From Dyadobacter sp. (GTDB taxonomy: Bacteria; Bacteroidota; Bacteroidia; Cytophagales; Spirosomataceae), in assembly GCF_017744695.1 (NCBI RefSeq), contig NZ_JAGIAS010000003.1:744001-808000 (forward strand): 64,000 nt of DNA. Reading direction: 5' to 3'. The notes below the pieces were generated by a model. That model did not search any database. It saw nothing but the letters and a program-made list of their open reading frames with translations, and was not told the origin of the DNA. The position numbers and the translations under genes are program-made. Shown here in pieces: positions 1 through 9,116 of this stretch (positions are counted from its first letter, which is position 1; every line of letters begins with the position of its first letter).

Positions 1-130
1 CGAGTTCCTGAAGAATTTTATCAAAATCGTCAACGTCCGAAATTGTTGAATCCGGAATTAGTGATTTGAGGAGGTGTTTGGTACCGATTCTTACCACAGC
101 ATGGTCTTCGGCGATCAGTATGTGTTTCAT
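1..130 (-). CDS. Response regulator, N-terminal fragment (cut by window edge)
   Basis: Reading the minus strand from the ATG at 128-130 gives 43 residues beginning MKHILIAEDHAVVRIGTKHL. This is a typical start of a CheY-like receiver domain: a hydrophobic first strand, then the acidic pair E8-D9 that binds Mg2+, then an amphipathic helix. The phospho-acceptor aspartate (normally near residue 54) and the output domain lie outside the window. The V-R-I-G-T pattern after the acidic pair is common in NarL/LuxR-type regulators, so a C-terminal HTH is likely but unseen. A possible promoter lies upstream at 285-292 on the same strand. Confidence 0.8.
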   Translation of the reverse strand, partial: MKHILIAEDHAVVRIGTKHLLKSLIPDSTISDVDDFDKILQEL

Positions 131-284
131 GGATGGGTTGGGTCCAATGGATGTAAAAAACTACTGGTGTCAAATTAATCCGGACAATCAATTTCCAGCC
201 TGATGATTGTCCTTGAACTGAAAATCCTGATTACCAACCAGTACAATTTTTGTACATTCTAATTGAACTGATTTGATGAATTAA

Positions 285-292
285 CAAAAATA
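285..292 (-). promoter_or_regulatory. Putative Bacteroidota -7 box (TATTTTTG) for the response regulator
   Basis: On the minus strand 285-292 reads TATTTTTG, matching the phylum's TAnnTTTG -7 element. It would give a leader of about 150 nt before the ATG at 130. A short perfect palindrome, GTACAA-TTT-TTGTAC at 241-255, lies inside that leader and could be an operator. The rest of the 131-392 gap is A/T-rich with no gene seen. Confidence 0.35.
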
Positions 293-392
293 GTAATCAG
301 CATTGTATTAAACATAAAAAATATCAAATTAGTATATCAATTATTTATCAAAATCCTTGATCTGAGCACATTTAACACACATACTATAACTT

Positions 393-1385
393 TTGGCCGC
401 GATCAGTAATAATTTTACGCGCACTTCTCTTTACTCCTGGATCAACGACGACAGCGTCGTGGATGTGTTTCCAATGCAGGAGGCTCCCTTTCCTACTACC
501 ATTCCCTGGCTTTTCTTCAGGAGGGAGCAATTGGCCATTCATACTTCTGACCTAATTTATTCATTTATTCTTACTTCCAAAGAATCCAGTCATATTTTGG
601 CCGTATTTCACTGCCTGCCAGGCTCCCGGGAATGGACGTCACCGCCACTGGCCCCATTTGGTGGCATCATGCCGGTAGCACCTTGCCGTGAATGCCAGCT
701 GATATTTCTGCTCGCCTGCATCCGTGAATGGGTAAGCCAAATGGGAGGCAACAAGCTCACCATTAAAACCGCGCCATCTTGCTACCACCCGCCTATCCAT
801 CAAATTTGCCATCGCAGCTACCTCGCTGCCGGTTTTTCACCCAATCATACCCATTCTAATCATTATATTCCTATTACCAGTCAGCGTTTTGAGCAGATTA
901 TTGAGCCTGCGGAGCGGCGGCGATTAGCCAAAGGCAAAAAGAGTGGTTTACTAGTAACAATTCAACAAGGCGTTTTCGACAAGCCGACCGAAGATTTCTT
1001 ACATCGATGCTATAAAGCGCAAGGCTACCAACTAACGGTATCGCCGGGTCAGCTGGCAAGGCTCGTAAGTGCTTTCCCTGAAAATTATCTGTTTTTTACT
1101 AACCGCTTCGAGGGTGAAACAGTGGCGGTGGCGGTGATGGTGCGTGTCAGCGACGATATCTTATACCACTTCATGTCCGGATACCTGACTGAATACCGTT
1201 CTCTCAGCCCGTCGGTCATGCTTTTTGAAGCGGCGTTTGACTATTGCCAAAAAGAAAAAATCACTACCCTCGACCTCGGCATTTCCATTGACCACCTCGG
1301 CAACCGGAAGCCGTCGCTAAGCCGCTTCAAGTCACGAATCGGCGGCCGGGAATGCGAGAAGGTTATCTACAAGGCCTGGTTTTGA
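393..1385 (+). CDS. GNAT-fold (FemAB-like) acyltransferase
   Basis: This 330-residue protein resembles the Acetyltransf_6/FemAB-like families often found in exopolysaccharide loci. The C-terminal half carries the pattern FHFMSGYLTEY / SVMLFEAAFDYCQ / LDLGIS / LSRFKSRIGG (about residues 250-320), typical of the acyl-CoA or aminoacyl-binding GNAT core. It probably adds an acyl or aminoacyl group to a sugar or sugar nucleotide; the substrate is not evident. The reading frame opens at a TTG (393) directly after an in-frame stop at 387-389. The first ATG is codon 28 (474), so the true start could be there. It ends 1 nt before the convergent methyltransferase. There is no signal peptide, so it should be cytoplasmic. 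Confidence 0.7.
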   Translation: MAAISNNFTRTSLYSWINDDSVVDVFPMQEAPFPTTIPWLFFRREQLAIHTSDLIYSFILTSKESSHILAVFHCLPGSREWTSPPLAPFGGIMPVAPCRECQLIFLLACIREWVSQMGGNKLTIKTAPSCYHPPIHQICHRSYLAAGFSPNHTHSNHYIPITSQRFEQIIEPAERRRLAKGKKSGLLVTIQQGVFDKPTEDFLHRCYKAQGYQLTVSPGQLARLVSAFPENYLFFTNRFEGETVAVAVMVRVSDDILYHFMSGYLTEYRSLSPSVMLFEAAFDYCQKEKITTLDLGISIDHLGNRKPSLSRFKSRIGGRECEKVIYKAWF

Positions 1386-1386
1386 C

Positions 1387-2031
1387 TCAGATACCGAGGC
1401 AGTTACCGTCGCGATAGAATACACTGGTGCAGGTTTCGATACCCACGATCGGGGCCATACCTATGAAGTCGAGCCTGCGGAAACCTGTCTCGGCAAGGTA
1501 TTCTTTGGCACTGGTGTACCAATCGCGTTCAGAGTTGTCCAGAATCAAGACACCATCGGGCGTGAGGAAATCGGCGGCATATTTGGCGCATTTAACCCTG
1601 TTACGACCATCCACCACAATGATATGGTATTTGGAACCCGTCGATTGCACGGATTTTACATAAGTGTCCCCCAGCGGCCGTTCCAGCACTTCCGCATTCG
1701 CCGGAAGCTTTGGCTTGATCTGCTCGATCCAGTCGTGATCGTGCTCTACGGCTGTAATATGCTCCACGCGTGCCGCATACCAGCGTGTAGAATTGCCTGA
1801 TCCGTACTCAAAAACCTGAAAATCAGACTTCAATCTTGGTTTCAAAAAGAAAATAAAAGGATAAGTATACCAGGGAAGCGGGTCACCATTAATATCGATC
1901 GATTGTTTGGCATGGAAGCTTTTGAACCATCCGTATTGTTTCAGCGCACCGTCGAGGTACAGCTGAACGCTACCACCGAGGCCGGTCTGGTTCAGCAGGC
2001 CCCAGGCAGCACTTTTTATCCTTTTAAGCAT
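1387..2031 (-). CDS. Class I SAM-dependent methyltransferase-like protein
   Basis: This 214-residue protein has a Rossmann-type methyltransferase core. A glycine-rich SAM loop FEYGSGNST lies at about residues 74-82, the acidic end of strand 2 (VEHD) at 95-98, and VVDGRNR at 139-145. The product is unknown; in this context a sugar or glycolipid methyltransferase is the simplest guess. It starts 36 nt downstream of the epimerase gene on the same strand, so the two probably form an operon. N-terminal residues 1-30 are basic and amphipathic but not a clear signal peptide. Confidence 0.7.
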   Translation of the reverse strand: MLKRIKSAAWGLLNQTGLGGSVQLYLDGALKQYGWFKSFHAKQSIDINGDPLPWYTYPFIFFLKPRLKSDFQVFEYGSGNSTRWYAARVEHITAVEHDHDWIEQIKPKLPANAEVLERPLGDTYVKSVQSTGSKYHIIVVDGRNRVKCAKYAADFLTPDGVLILDNSERDWYTSAKEYLAETGFRRLDFIGMAPIVGIETCTSVFYRDGNCLGI

Positions 2032-2067
2032 TGTAAATCCGAAGCGTGAGTCATCTATCCCACAAAC

Positions 2068-3153
2068 CTACGAATTAATGTATTTTTCTCTCAAAATATT
2101 CACGATGCGTTGCGCGGTATTCCCGTCCCAAAGCGGTGGTACCCGCCTGTTACTGAAATCCCCGCTAAGTACTATTTCGATCGTGTCCCGAACCTTTTGT
2201 GCATCAAAATCAGGCAGCAGATAATTTGTACCGCACTCAACAGTCACCGGCCGCTCGGTGTTATTCCTTAACGTAATGCAGGGAATGCCCAGGAATGTGG
2301 TTTCCTCCTGCACCCCGCCGGAGTCGGTGATAACGGCAGCGGAATGCCGCATCAGGCGTAAGAATTCCAAATAGCCCTGCGGCGGCAGTGTTTTCACCAG
2401 TTCCGCAAAGTCAAGCCCGAAAGAAGCGGCATTGCGTGCAGTACGCGGGTGCGTGACAAACACCACCTGCCAGCGTGTTCCGAGGGTTTCCAGCATTCCG
2501 GCGATCTTCCTCAACCCGGTTTCATGATCCACATTGGCTTGACGGTGCATCGTCACGAGCAAATATCGCCCGGCATTAATGCCCAAATCGGCCGGAAAGT
2601 CATCGATCCGCCCCCGAAAATGCACCAGCGAATCGATCACCACATTCCCGGCAAGATGAACGCGGCGCGGGTCAATGTTTTCACGAAGCAGATTGTCAAC
2701 TGCTGCCTGCTCGGTCACAAATAGCTGGTCGGATAGCGCATCCGTCAATATCCGGTTCATCTCCTCGGGCATAGTGCGGTCGCGGCTACGCAGGCCCGCT
2801 TCCACGTGCGCAAGCGGGACGCGCATCTGCGCCGCCACGAGCGCACATGCGAAGGTTGAAGTCACGTCGCCCACTACGACCACCAAATCCGGGTTTTCAT
2901 CCCGTATTACCCTTTCGAAGGCATACATGATCTCCGCGGTTTGCGTCGTCGATGATCCTGGCCCGACACCCAGAAAGTGGTCCGGCTCGGGAATTCCAAG
3001 TTGCTCGAAAAAGATTCCGGACATATGAAAGTCGTAATGCTGCCCGGTGTGGACGATTTGGGGATGCATGTCTGGATATTGCAAAAAAGCACGGTACAAA
3101 GGCGCAATTTTCACGAAGTTGGGCCTGGTGCCGGCCACGAGGATGATTTTCAT
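2068..3153 (-). CDS. wecB: UDP-N-acetylglucosamine 2-epimerase (non-hydrolysing)
   Basis: The enzyme interconverts UDP-GlcNAc and UDP-ManNAc, supplying ManNAc-type residues for surface polysaccharide. The 361-residue length is normal for the family. Visible family motifs are GTRPNFVK at 8-15, GDVTST at 95-100, HVEAGLRS at 116-123, PEEMNR at 129-134, MHRQANVD at 202-209, DSGGVQEE at 277-284 and RNNTERPVT at 296-304. These cover the UDP site and the catalytic acidic and histidine residues of the GT-B-like fold. It is the first gene of a two-gene minus-strand unit. With the UDP-HexNAc dehydrogenase at 7205-8470 it could yield a HexNAc-uronic acid. Confidence 0.93.
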   Translation of the reverse strand: MKIILVAGTRPNFVKIAPLYRAFLQYPDMHPQIVHTGQHYDFHMSGIFFEQLGIPEPDHFLGVGPGSSTTQTAEIMYAFERVIRDENPDLVVVVGDVTSTFACALVAAQMRVPLAHVEAGLRSRDRTMPEEMNRILTDALSDQLFVTEQAAVDNLLRENIDPRRVHLAGNVVIDSLVHFRGRIDDFPADLGINAGRYLLVTMHRQANVDHETGLRKIAGMLETLGTRWQVVFVTHPRTARNAASFGLDFAELVKTLPPQGYLEFLRLMRHSAAVITDSGGVQEETTFLGIPCITLRNNTERPVTVECGTNYLLPDFDAQKVRDTIEIVLSGDFSNRRVPPLWDGNTAQRIVNILREKYINS

Positions 3154-3223
3154 AATAGTAGTATGTGTTAGGCTATCTGGTGGTTTTTCTCGTACTTCGT
3201 CCCTGTAATCAAGTGGTGCCTCA

Positions 3224-4744
3224 ATGGGGATTATTGTACGTCAGGGATTTAAGAGTTCCATTGTTTCTTACGTCGGTGTTGTCATCGGCATTTTCAATAT
3301 CCTGATCCTTTACAACCAGTACATGACCCAGGAACAGCTGGGTTTATACGCCTCCACCCTGCTTACATTCCCCGTTATTTACATGTCGTTCGCCTTGCTC
3401 GGGGTACCTTCGGTGGCGGTCAGGTTTCACAGCCGGTTTCAGGACGAGCAGTCACGAAGGCAACTTTTTACATTCATCATCATCACCCCACTCGTAGGCC
3501 TTACGGCATTTGCACTACTATACCTGGTTTTCAAGCCGTTATACCTTAAATTTTACCTCGACCACTCCCCGATGCTGGTCAGGTATTATTACGTTTTCAT
3601 CCCGCTGACCATCGGAATGGTATACCTGCTGGCTCTCGAATCGTACTCGCGGATCAACCTACGCATTGCCGTGCCGTCACTCATCCGCGAAGTCGGGCTC
3701 AGGCTGGCTAACAGCTTGCTGGTAATCCTTTTCGGTTTCAAAATCATCACTTTTGACACGATGGTGAACCTTACGGTGGTCAGCTACGGCGTGGCTATCC
3801 TGGCTATGCTGGTCTACCTCCGCGTTCAGAACCGCCTTTTCACCTCGCTGGATTTTGGTTTCATCAAGCATCCCGCATTCAAGGAAATGTACCGCTACGG
3901 CCTGTGGGTATTGCTGGGTGGCGCGAGCGCGGCATTGCTTCCGCATATTGAAAAAGTACTTTTGCCGGCATTCGAGGGCGGTTTGGGCAGCACGGCGATC
4001 TTCGATATTGCTTCCCGCATTGCCTTGGTTATTTCCATTCCCAGAAATGCCATCGTGATGATCAGCGCACCGATTATCTCGGAAGCGTATGTCAAAAACG
4101 ATATCCCGCATATCGATACCATTTACAAAAAATCATCCCTGAACCTGTTCATCATCGGGACCTTCCTTTTTCTTGGTATATGGTGCAATATCGACGCTAT
4201 TTTCAGCCTCATTCCCAAATCCGACATTTATTCGCAAGGGAAATGGGTGGTACTGATGGTCGGCGTTTCCCGTATTGCCGACATGATGACCGGGCTGAAC
4301 ACCGAAATCCTGACCAACTCGCGTTACTACCGCTACGACATCGTTTTCATGCTCTTTTTCACGGTACTGATCCTCGGCGCCAGCCAGTTTCTGATCCCGC
4401 GTTACGGCTACAACGGCGCGGCGGCGGCGGCATTATTCGCGACGGTCACCTACAACATCGTCAAGCTGTTTTTTATTAAAAGCAAAATGGGTATCCAGCC
4501 TTTCACTACCGGTACCCTCAAAGTTGTGCTACTGGCAGCGCTCGCTTATCTGGCGGTTTATTTTATCCCCGCACCCGACTCGCGCGAGCTGATTTCCGTA
4601 CTGATCGGCATGGCAATCCGGTCGGTGATCGTGACGGTCATTTTCGGGGGCGGCATTCTGCTTTGGCGCGTTTCAGAGGATATTTCTGCCGGGTTCACTA
4701 CGGGCTGGTCGATGGTGAGGTCTGGCGTTTTTAACAGAAAGTAA
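3224..4744 (+). CDS. Wzx-like polysaccharide flippase (MOP superfamily)
   Basis: This 506-residue integral membrane protein has about 12-14 hydrophobic segments along its whole length, with short charged loops and few long soluble stretches. It fits the Polysacc_synt/oligosaccharide flippase group, which moves lipid-linked repeat units across the inner membrane. It sits between sugar-nucleotide genes and glycosyltransferases, as such flippases usually do. No Wzy polymerase or initiating phosphoglycosyl transferase is seen in the window, so the locus is incomplete here or relies on genes elsewhere. It diverges from wecB with 70 nt between the start codons. Confidence 0.85.
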   Translation: MGIIVRQGFKSSIVSYVGVVIGIFNILILYNQYMTQEQLGLYASTLLTFPVIYMSFALLGVPSVAVRFHSRFQDEQSRRQLFTFIIITPLVGLTAFALLYLVFKPLYLKFYLDHSPMLVRYYYVFIPLTIGMVYLLALESYSRINLRIAVPSLIREVGLRLANSLLVILFGFKIITFDTMVNLTVVSYGVAILAMLVYLRVQNRLFTSLDFGFIKHPAFKEMYRYGLWVLLGGASAALLPHIEKVLLPAFEGGLGSTAIFDIASRIALVISIPRNAIVMISAPIISEAYVKNDIPHIDTIYKKSSLNLFIIGTFLFLGIWCNIDAIFSLIPKSDIYSQGKWVVLMVGVSRIADMMTGLNTEILTNSRYYRYDIVFMLFFTVLILGASQFLIPRYGYNGAAAAALFATVTYNIVKLFFIKSKMGIQPFTTGTLKVVLLAALAYLAVYFIPAPDSRELISVLIGMAIRSVIVTVIFGGGILLWRVSEDISAGFTTGWSMVRSGVFNRK

Positions 4745-4808
4745 GCTGAGCGAGGCACGAAACCGGCGATTAGGTGCTGTAACCGGCCGCTGTCATTTCA
4801 ACTTTTGC

Positions 4809-4816
4809 TATCTTTG
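4809..4816 (+). promoter_or_regulatory. Bacteroidota promoter -7 box (TATCTTTG)
   Basis: TATCTTTG matches TAnnTTTG exactly and lies 43 nt before the ATG of the methyltransferase at 4860. It probably drives the three-gene run 4860-7197. Confidence 0.6.
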
Positions 4817-4859
4817 ACCCAGCAATCATTGCCGCAACGGCCCAATTTTCGGATCACCA

Positions 4860-5474
4860 ATGTCTTTAAAACAAAAAATCGTCGCAGGCCTTCTGAAAGA
4901 ACCTTACAGCAAGTACCAGCTGATCAGCTACGACCGTACCAAGCCCGTCAAACTGGTAGTAGGTGCCATGTATTCCCTTTTCAAAGGCTGGATCCATTCT
5001 GATATCGAGACATTGGACCTGTTGAAAAAGAGCGATTGGGAGAAATATTTCCCTGAAAATTCGATCGACAGGATTTTGGCCGAGCACGTCTGGGAGCATT
5101 TGACCCCGGAGCAGGGCCAGCTGGCATTTCAAAATTGCTACACTTTCCTGAAACCGGGTGGTGTACTGCGTGTGGCAGTGCCCGACGGCTTCAATCCCAG
5201 CGAGGATTATATCAATTACGTGAAACCGGGCGGCACCGGCAATGGGGCCCACGATCACAAGATCCTGTACAACTATCAACTGATGTCGGGCTTCCTCGAG
5301 AATGTGGGCTTCAAAGTGAAACTCCTCGAATATTTTGATGAAAACGGTCAGTTTCACAAGTCGCAATGGAACCCTGAGGACGGTATGATCCGTCGCTCCG
5401 CCGATCACGACGAGCGCAACCGTGACGGAAAGCTGGGCTACACATCCCTGATCATCGACGCAATCAAAGGTTGA
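4860..5474 (+). CDS. SAM-dependent methyltransferase (COG4627-like)
   Basis: This 204-residue protein has the late methyltransferase motifs well preserved: LAEHVWEHLTPEQ at about 73-85 and FLKPGGVLRVAVPDG at 96-110. The SAM-binding glycine loop is short (LVVGAM near 32-37), which is characteristic of the predicted SAM-dependent methyltransferases often encoded beside glycosyltransferases. The ATG at 4860 follows a strong promoter box. The stop lies 1 nt before the next start, so it is co-transcribed with the glycosyltransferase downstream. The substrate is unknown; a sugar hydroxyl is a reasonable inference. Confidence 0.75.
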   Translation: MSLKQKIVAGLLKEPYSKYQLISYDRTKPVKLVVGAMYSLFKGWIHSDIETLDLLKKSDWEKYFPENSIDRILAEHVWEHLTPEQGQLAFQNCYTFLKPGGVLRVAVPDGFNPSEDYINYVKPGGTGNGAHDHKILYNYQLMSGFLENVGFKVKLLEYFDENGQFHKSQWNPEDGMIRRSADHDERNRDGKLGYTSLIIDAIKG

Positions 5475-5475
5475 A

Positions 5476-6378
5476 ATGGGTTCGTCCGGTACACTCGCAC
5501 CCATTGTTTTGTTTTGCTATAACCGCCCTGCGCATTTGCAGCAAACGGTAGAGAGTCTGCGCTTGAACACGCTGGCGCAGGAAAGCGAGCTGTTTATCTA
5601 TTCCGACGGGCCGAAAAATGATACCGACAGCCAGGAGGTCAGAAAAGTCAGGGAGTACATTGCCGGCATTTCCGGATTTCGCGCGATTCATATTAGAGAA
5701 GCAGAAAAGAATAAAGGACTTGCCACTTCGGTGATTGAAGGCGTCAGTTTTGTTCTTTCCAAATATCCGAAATTGATCGTGCTCGAAGATGACATGCTGA
5801 GCGCCACTGATTTCCTCTTGTTTATGAACCAGGCGCTCGATATTTACGCCGAGCGGGCAGATATTTTCTCAGTAACCGGCTACACCCCGCCTATCGACGT
5901 TCCGGAAGGTTACCCGCATGACCTGTACCTGGTGCCGCGGGCGAGCTCCTGGGGCTGGGGAACCTGGGCACACAAATGGGCGAAAGCCGATTGGCAGGTA
6001 CGCGATTTCCAAAGCCTGAAAAATAATCCGGAACAGCGAAATGCATTTAACCAGGGTGGCGATGACCTATGGCCTATGCTTGCCAAGCAACAAAAAGGTG
6101 TGATCAATTCGTGGGCCATACGCTGGACCTATTCACAGTTTCAGAACAATGCATATGGGCTCTATCCTGTTCATTCCAAAATCAAAAACATCGGAACGGA
6201 TGGCAGCGGTACTAATTTCACATTCAAATCGGGAGAATACGGTCACGAAATGGCCGAGGGTGGAGTGCAAATGCCTGCCGACCTGCTGCCCGACGAAAAA
6301 ATGATCCGCGCGTTCGGCGAATATTACCGTTTGCCATTTCTTTTAAAAATTAAAAACCGGGTCAAATACGGCATTTGA
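5476..6378 (+). CDS. GT-A glycosyltransferase (family 2-like)
   Basis: The 300-residue protein begins with the GT-A nucleotide-binding pattern PIVLFCYNRPAHLQQTVESL (residues 9-28). It has the metal-binding acidic motif LEDDM at 103-107 and a downstream SSWGWGTWAHKW segment seen in this GNT-I-like group of bacterial transferases. No membrane segments are visible, so it should work on lipid-linked sugars at the cytoplasmic face. It lies between two methyltransferases with gaps of 1 and 6 nt, a tight operon. Donor and acceptor cannot be read from the sequence. Confidence 0.82.
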   Translation: MGSSGTLAPIVLFCYNRPAHLQQTVESLRLNTLAQESELFIYSDGPKNDTDSQEVRKVREYIAGISGFRAIHIREAEKNKGLATSVIEGVSFVLSKYPKLIVLEDDMLSATDFLLFMNQALDIYAERADIFSVTGYTPPIDVPEGYPHDLYLVPRASSWGWGTWAHKWAKADWQVRDFQSLKNNPEQRNAFNQGGDDLWPMLAKQQKGVINSWAIRWTYSQFQNNAYGLYPVHSKIKNIGTDGSGTNFTFKSGEYGHEMAEGGVQMPADLLPDEKMIRAFGEYYRLPFLLKIKNRVKYGI

Positions 6379-6384
6379 CCTATC

Positions 6385-7197
6385 ATGCATATGTACTGGC
6401 TTCGCTACCTGCTCAAAGAACCTTATCATGCCCTCGGCACAGCCCGGAACCGGGAATTTATGGCGTTGCTATTTAAATATGGCAACAGCGCCCGCTTCAA
6501 GCTGACGGACGTGGCCTTCGGAGAGTTCAAACTGAAAGTCCCCGATACGATGTCGTTTCTCTGGCAGCATAAGGAGATCTTTGCAGACGAGTTCTACTAT
6601 TTTGAGACTAGTCAATCTCAGCCTGTCATTTTCGACTGTGGCGCGAATATTGGAATGAGCGTTCTGTATTTCAAAAAGTTGTTCCCCAAAGCCAGACTGC
6701 TTGCCTTCGAAGCAGAGCCGGCCATTGCCTCATTGCTGCGCCAGAACCTTGAAAACAATGGCGTGAACGATGTTGAGATCATCGACAAGGCGGTGTGGAC
6801 GAATGAGGATGGCATTTGGTTCGGTAGTGAGTCGGCAGACTCGTCTTCCATTTATTCCACTGCGCAAAAGCGAAAAATCGATTCCATTCGCCTGAAAGAC
6901 TATCTGGACAAGGAGAGCCGTATCGATTTCCTGAAAATTGACATTGAAGGTGCCGAGATCGACGTGCTGCATGATTGCCGTAGTTCGCTAGCGCATGTGC
7001 AGCATCTTTTCGTGGAATTCCACTCCTACATTGGCAATGCGCAGGGGTTGGCTGATGTCGTCAAAGTTTTTGAAGAAAACGGTTTCCGTTATTATGTGGA
7101 CACCAACCAGCACCGGCTCCGCCCATTTGTGAACCATCGCTATCGTGGTAACGACGTGATGGATTTGCAGTTGAATATTTTCGGCTGGCGGGAATAA
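6385..7197 (+). CDS. FkbM-family methyltransferase
   Basis: This 270-residue protein has the two hallmark FkbM motifs: the SAM loop FDCGANIG at 83-90 and LKIDIEGAE at 183-191, with an acidic residue (FEAEP, 108-112) closing strand 2. Family members O-methylate sugars or polyketides, and several act on surface glycans. It ends the plus-strand run and stops 7 nt from the convergent dehydrogenase gene. The chosen ATG (6385) follows the previous stop closely; Met3 is an equally possible start. Confidence 0.85.
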   Translation: MHMYWLRYLLKEPYHALGTARNREFMALLFKYGNSARFKLTDVAFGEFKLKVPDTMSFLWQHKEIFADEFYYFETSQSQPVIFDCGANIGMSVLYFKKLFPKARLLAFEAEPAIASLLRQNLENNGVNDVEIIDKAVWTNEDGIWFGSESADSSSIYSTAQKRKIDSIRLKDYLDKESRIDFLKIDIEGAEIDVLHDCRSSLAHVQHLFVEFHSYIGNAQGLADVVKVFEENGFRYYVDTNQHRLRPFVNHRYRGNDVMDLQLNIFGWRE

Positions 7198-7204
7198 GCG
7201 GTCA

Positions 7205-8470
7205 TTACAGCCTGGAATCGACCATATCTTGCGGCAATACCGACTTCAAATCGAATATCACCGAATCCGATGCGGTAAATTCGCTGAATTCCATTGTCTT
7301 GAACTCCTGATGTGCTACGGCGAGGATAACAGCTTCGTAGGTACCCGAGGGCTTGTCCAGCAATGCAATATTGTATTCGCCCAATACCTGTTCCCCCGAC
7401 GCCCAGGGATCATGCACCTCTACTTGCATTCCAAAATCGGTAAGCTCGCGGTAGACATCGATTACGCGCGTGTTGCGGATATCGGGGCAATTTTCTTTGA
7501 ACGTAATGCCGAGGATCAGCACGCGACTACCTTCGATTTTATGCCCTTTGCGAATCATAAGCTTCACCAGCTTGTTAGCGACAAATACGCCCATCATATC
7601 ATTTACCCTACGGCCGGAAAGAATTACCTGCGGATAATACCCCAACGACTCCGCCTTATAAGCCAGATAATACGGATCGACGCCAATGCAATGCCCGCCG
7701 ACAAGCCCGGGTTTGTATTTCAGGAAATTCCACTTCGTTGCAGCGGCTTCAAGCACTTCGGTAGTGTCGATATTCATCCGGTCAAAAATCAGTGCCAGCT
7801 CATTCACAAACGAGATATTAACATCCCGTTGGGCATTTTCGATCGCCTTCGACGCCTCCGCCACCTTAATGCTGGACGCCAGATGCGTACCTGCTTCGAT
7901 CACAGATGCGTATAGCTGATCGACAAAACGGGCGGTTTCCGGTGTCGAGCCCGATGTTACTTTTTTAATTTTTGTGAAAGTATTGATCTTGTCCCCCGGA
8001 TTGATGCGCTCCGGCGAATAACCACAAAAAAATCCTTCGTTGAATTTCAAACCGCTTTCACGTTCCAGTACAGGCACACAATCGTCCTCGGTACAGCCAG
8101 GATAAACCGTGGACTCATAGATCACCACATCCCCTTTTTTCAGCATTTGCCCGATCATTCCGCTGGCTTTCAGTAAATGGGTAAGATTAGGTTTTTTGTA
8201 ATGATCCACCGGGGTAGGAACGGTTACGATAAACACATTGCATTCCTGCAACGCAACTTCCTCCCATGAAAATGTAAGGTTAACAGCCTCCCGCAGATCC
8301 TGACGTGATATTTCTTTGGTCGTATCATACGCATCTTTCAGCTCCTGAATACGCCTTTTATTAATGTCGAAGCCGGTTACGGGATACTTTTTACTGAAAG
8401 CCACAGCCAGTGGTAAACCGACATAGCCTAGTCCGATAACGGCAATTCTGACATCTGATCCAGGTAACAT
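7205..8470 (-). CDS. tviB: UDP-N-acetylhexosamine 6-dehydrogenase, TviB/WbpO type
   Basis: The enzyme oxidises C6 of a UDP-HexNAc to the uronate using NAD+. This 421-residue protein has the three expected domains. The N-terminal NAD site is IAVIGLGYVGLP (9-20), followed by VPTPVD (84-89) and YESTVYPGCTE (118-128). The catalytic cysteine is C261 within GGHCIGVDPYY, and the C-terminal UDP-binding domain contains TFKENCPDIRN. Spacing and wording are close to Vi-antigen TviB (UDP-GlcNAc dehydrogenase) rather than UDP-glucose dehydrogenase. With wecB in the locus, a HexNAc-uronic acid in the glycan is expected. The exact epimer cannot be settled from sequence. Confidence 0.9.
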   Translation of the reverse strand: MLPGSDVRIAVIGLGYVGLPLAVAFSKKYPVTGFDINKRRIQELKDAYDTTKEISRQDLREAVNLTFSWEEVALQECNVFIVTVPTPVDHYKKPNLTHLLKASGMIGQMLKKGDVVIYESTVYPGCTEDDCVPVLERESGLKFNEGFFCGYSPERINPGDKINTFTKIKKVTSGSTPETARFVDQLYASVIEAGTHLASSIKVAEASKAIENAQRDVNISFVNELALIFDRMNIDTTEVLEAAATKWNFLKYKPGLVGGHCIGVDPYYLAYKAESLGYYPQVILSGRRVNDMMGVFVANKLVKLMIRKGHKIEGSRVLILGITFKENCPDIRNTRVIDVYRELTDFGMQVEVHDPWASGEQVLGEYNIALLDKPSGTYEAVILAVAHQEFKTMEFSEFTASDSVIFDLKSVLPQDMVDSRL

Positions 8471-8605
8471 GGAAGGTACTTTGTTGAATGTTCGGCCATA
8501 AAACTAGGCATATTTCAGCCTACCAAAAAATTATCGACGAACGCGTTACCAAAGCGAAATGTGAGCGTATTTGTTTAAAGCGACATCTAAACTCACCTTC
8601 AAAAA

Positions 8606-9115
8606 ATGGATCTATTGGTCATTCAAAACAAAGTGTTTTCAATTCGTGGATACAATGTCATGCTCGATTTCGACTTGGCAGAGCTATACGAAATCGAGAC
8701 AAGAACCTTAAAACAGGCGGTCCGGAGAAACATAGAGAGATTCCCGCAAGACTTTATGTTCGAGCTGACTGCGAATGAGCTTGCGTCTTTAAGATCACAA
8801 TTTGTGATCTTAAAGAAAGGCAGGGGTAATCATGTGAAGTATCTGCCTTTCGCCTTTACGGAACAGGGAGTCGCTATGCTCTCAAGTGTTCTCAACAGCT
8901 ACAAGGCCATACAAGTGAACATCACAATCATGCGGGCCTTTGTGAACATACGGCAGCATTATCTTGATTCCAAGGAACTTAAAGAGCGAATCGAGAAACT
9001 GGAAACGGAAATGCAGGTAAAGTTCTCCGACATCCACCAGGCACTCAGCTACCTGCTGGAACCACCTCAAAAGGAAAGAAGGCAGGTCGGTTTTAAACAG
9101 AAATCATTAAAGTAA
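8606..9115 (+). CDS. ORF6N-domain protein (phage-type DNA-binding)
   Basis: The first ~90 residues of this 169-residue protein form an ORF6N domain: YNVMLDFDLAELYEIETRTL, RNIERFPQDFMFELT, LRSQFVILK and FAFTEQGVAMLSSVL. The C-terminal 40 residues form a coiled coil followed by the usual PPQKERRQVGF ending. ORF6N proteins come from phage antirepressor-like families and are common as single genes in Bacteroidota; their cellular role is unclear. The codons for LRSQFVILK form a perfect 31-nt palindrome (8786-8816). A similar palindrome follows the gene, suggesting a duplicated relic or a binding site. It interrupts the polysaccharide locus and may be a mobile cargo gene. Confidence 0.85.
   Translation: MDLLVIQNKVFSIRGYNVMLDFDLAELYEIETRTLKQAVRRNIERFPQDFMFELTANELASLRSQFVILKKGRGNHVKYLPFAFTEQGVAMLSSVLNSYKAIQVNITIMRAFVNIRQHYLDSKELKERIEKLETEMQVKFSDIHQALSYLLEPPQKERRQVGFKQKSLK
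8786..8816. repeat. Perfect 31-nt palindrome inside the ORF6N gene
   Basis: The left arm TCTTTAAGATCACAA (8786-8800), a single central T, and the right arm 8802-8816 are exact reverse complements. The core TCACA-N3-TGTGA looks like a site for a dimeric regulator. It lies in coding sequence for residues around LRSQFVILKK. A related palindrome is at 9140-9170. Confidence 0.9.
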
Positions 9116-9116
9116 A

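Noticed and set aside
7229..7915. 228-codon open frame antisense to the UDP-HexNAc dehydrogenase
   Set aside because: Shadow of a conserved enzyme with unusual composition and no recognisable domain.
8488..8778. Open frame of 96 codons before and over the ORF6N gene
   Set aside because: It overlaps the well-supported ORF6N gene in another frame, is rich in K/R/H and resembles no family.
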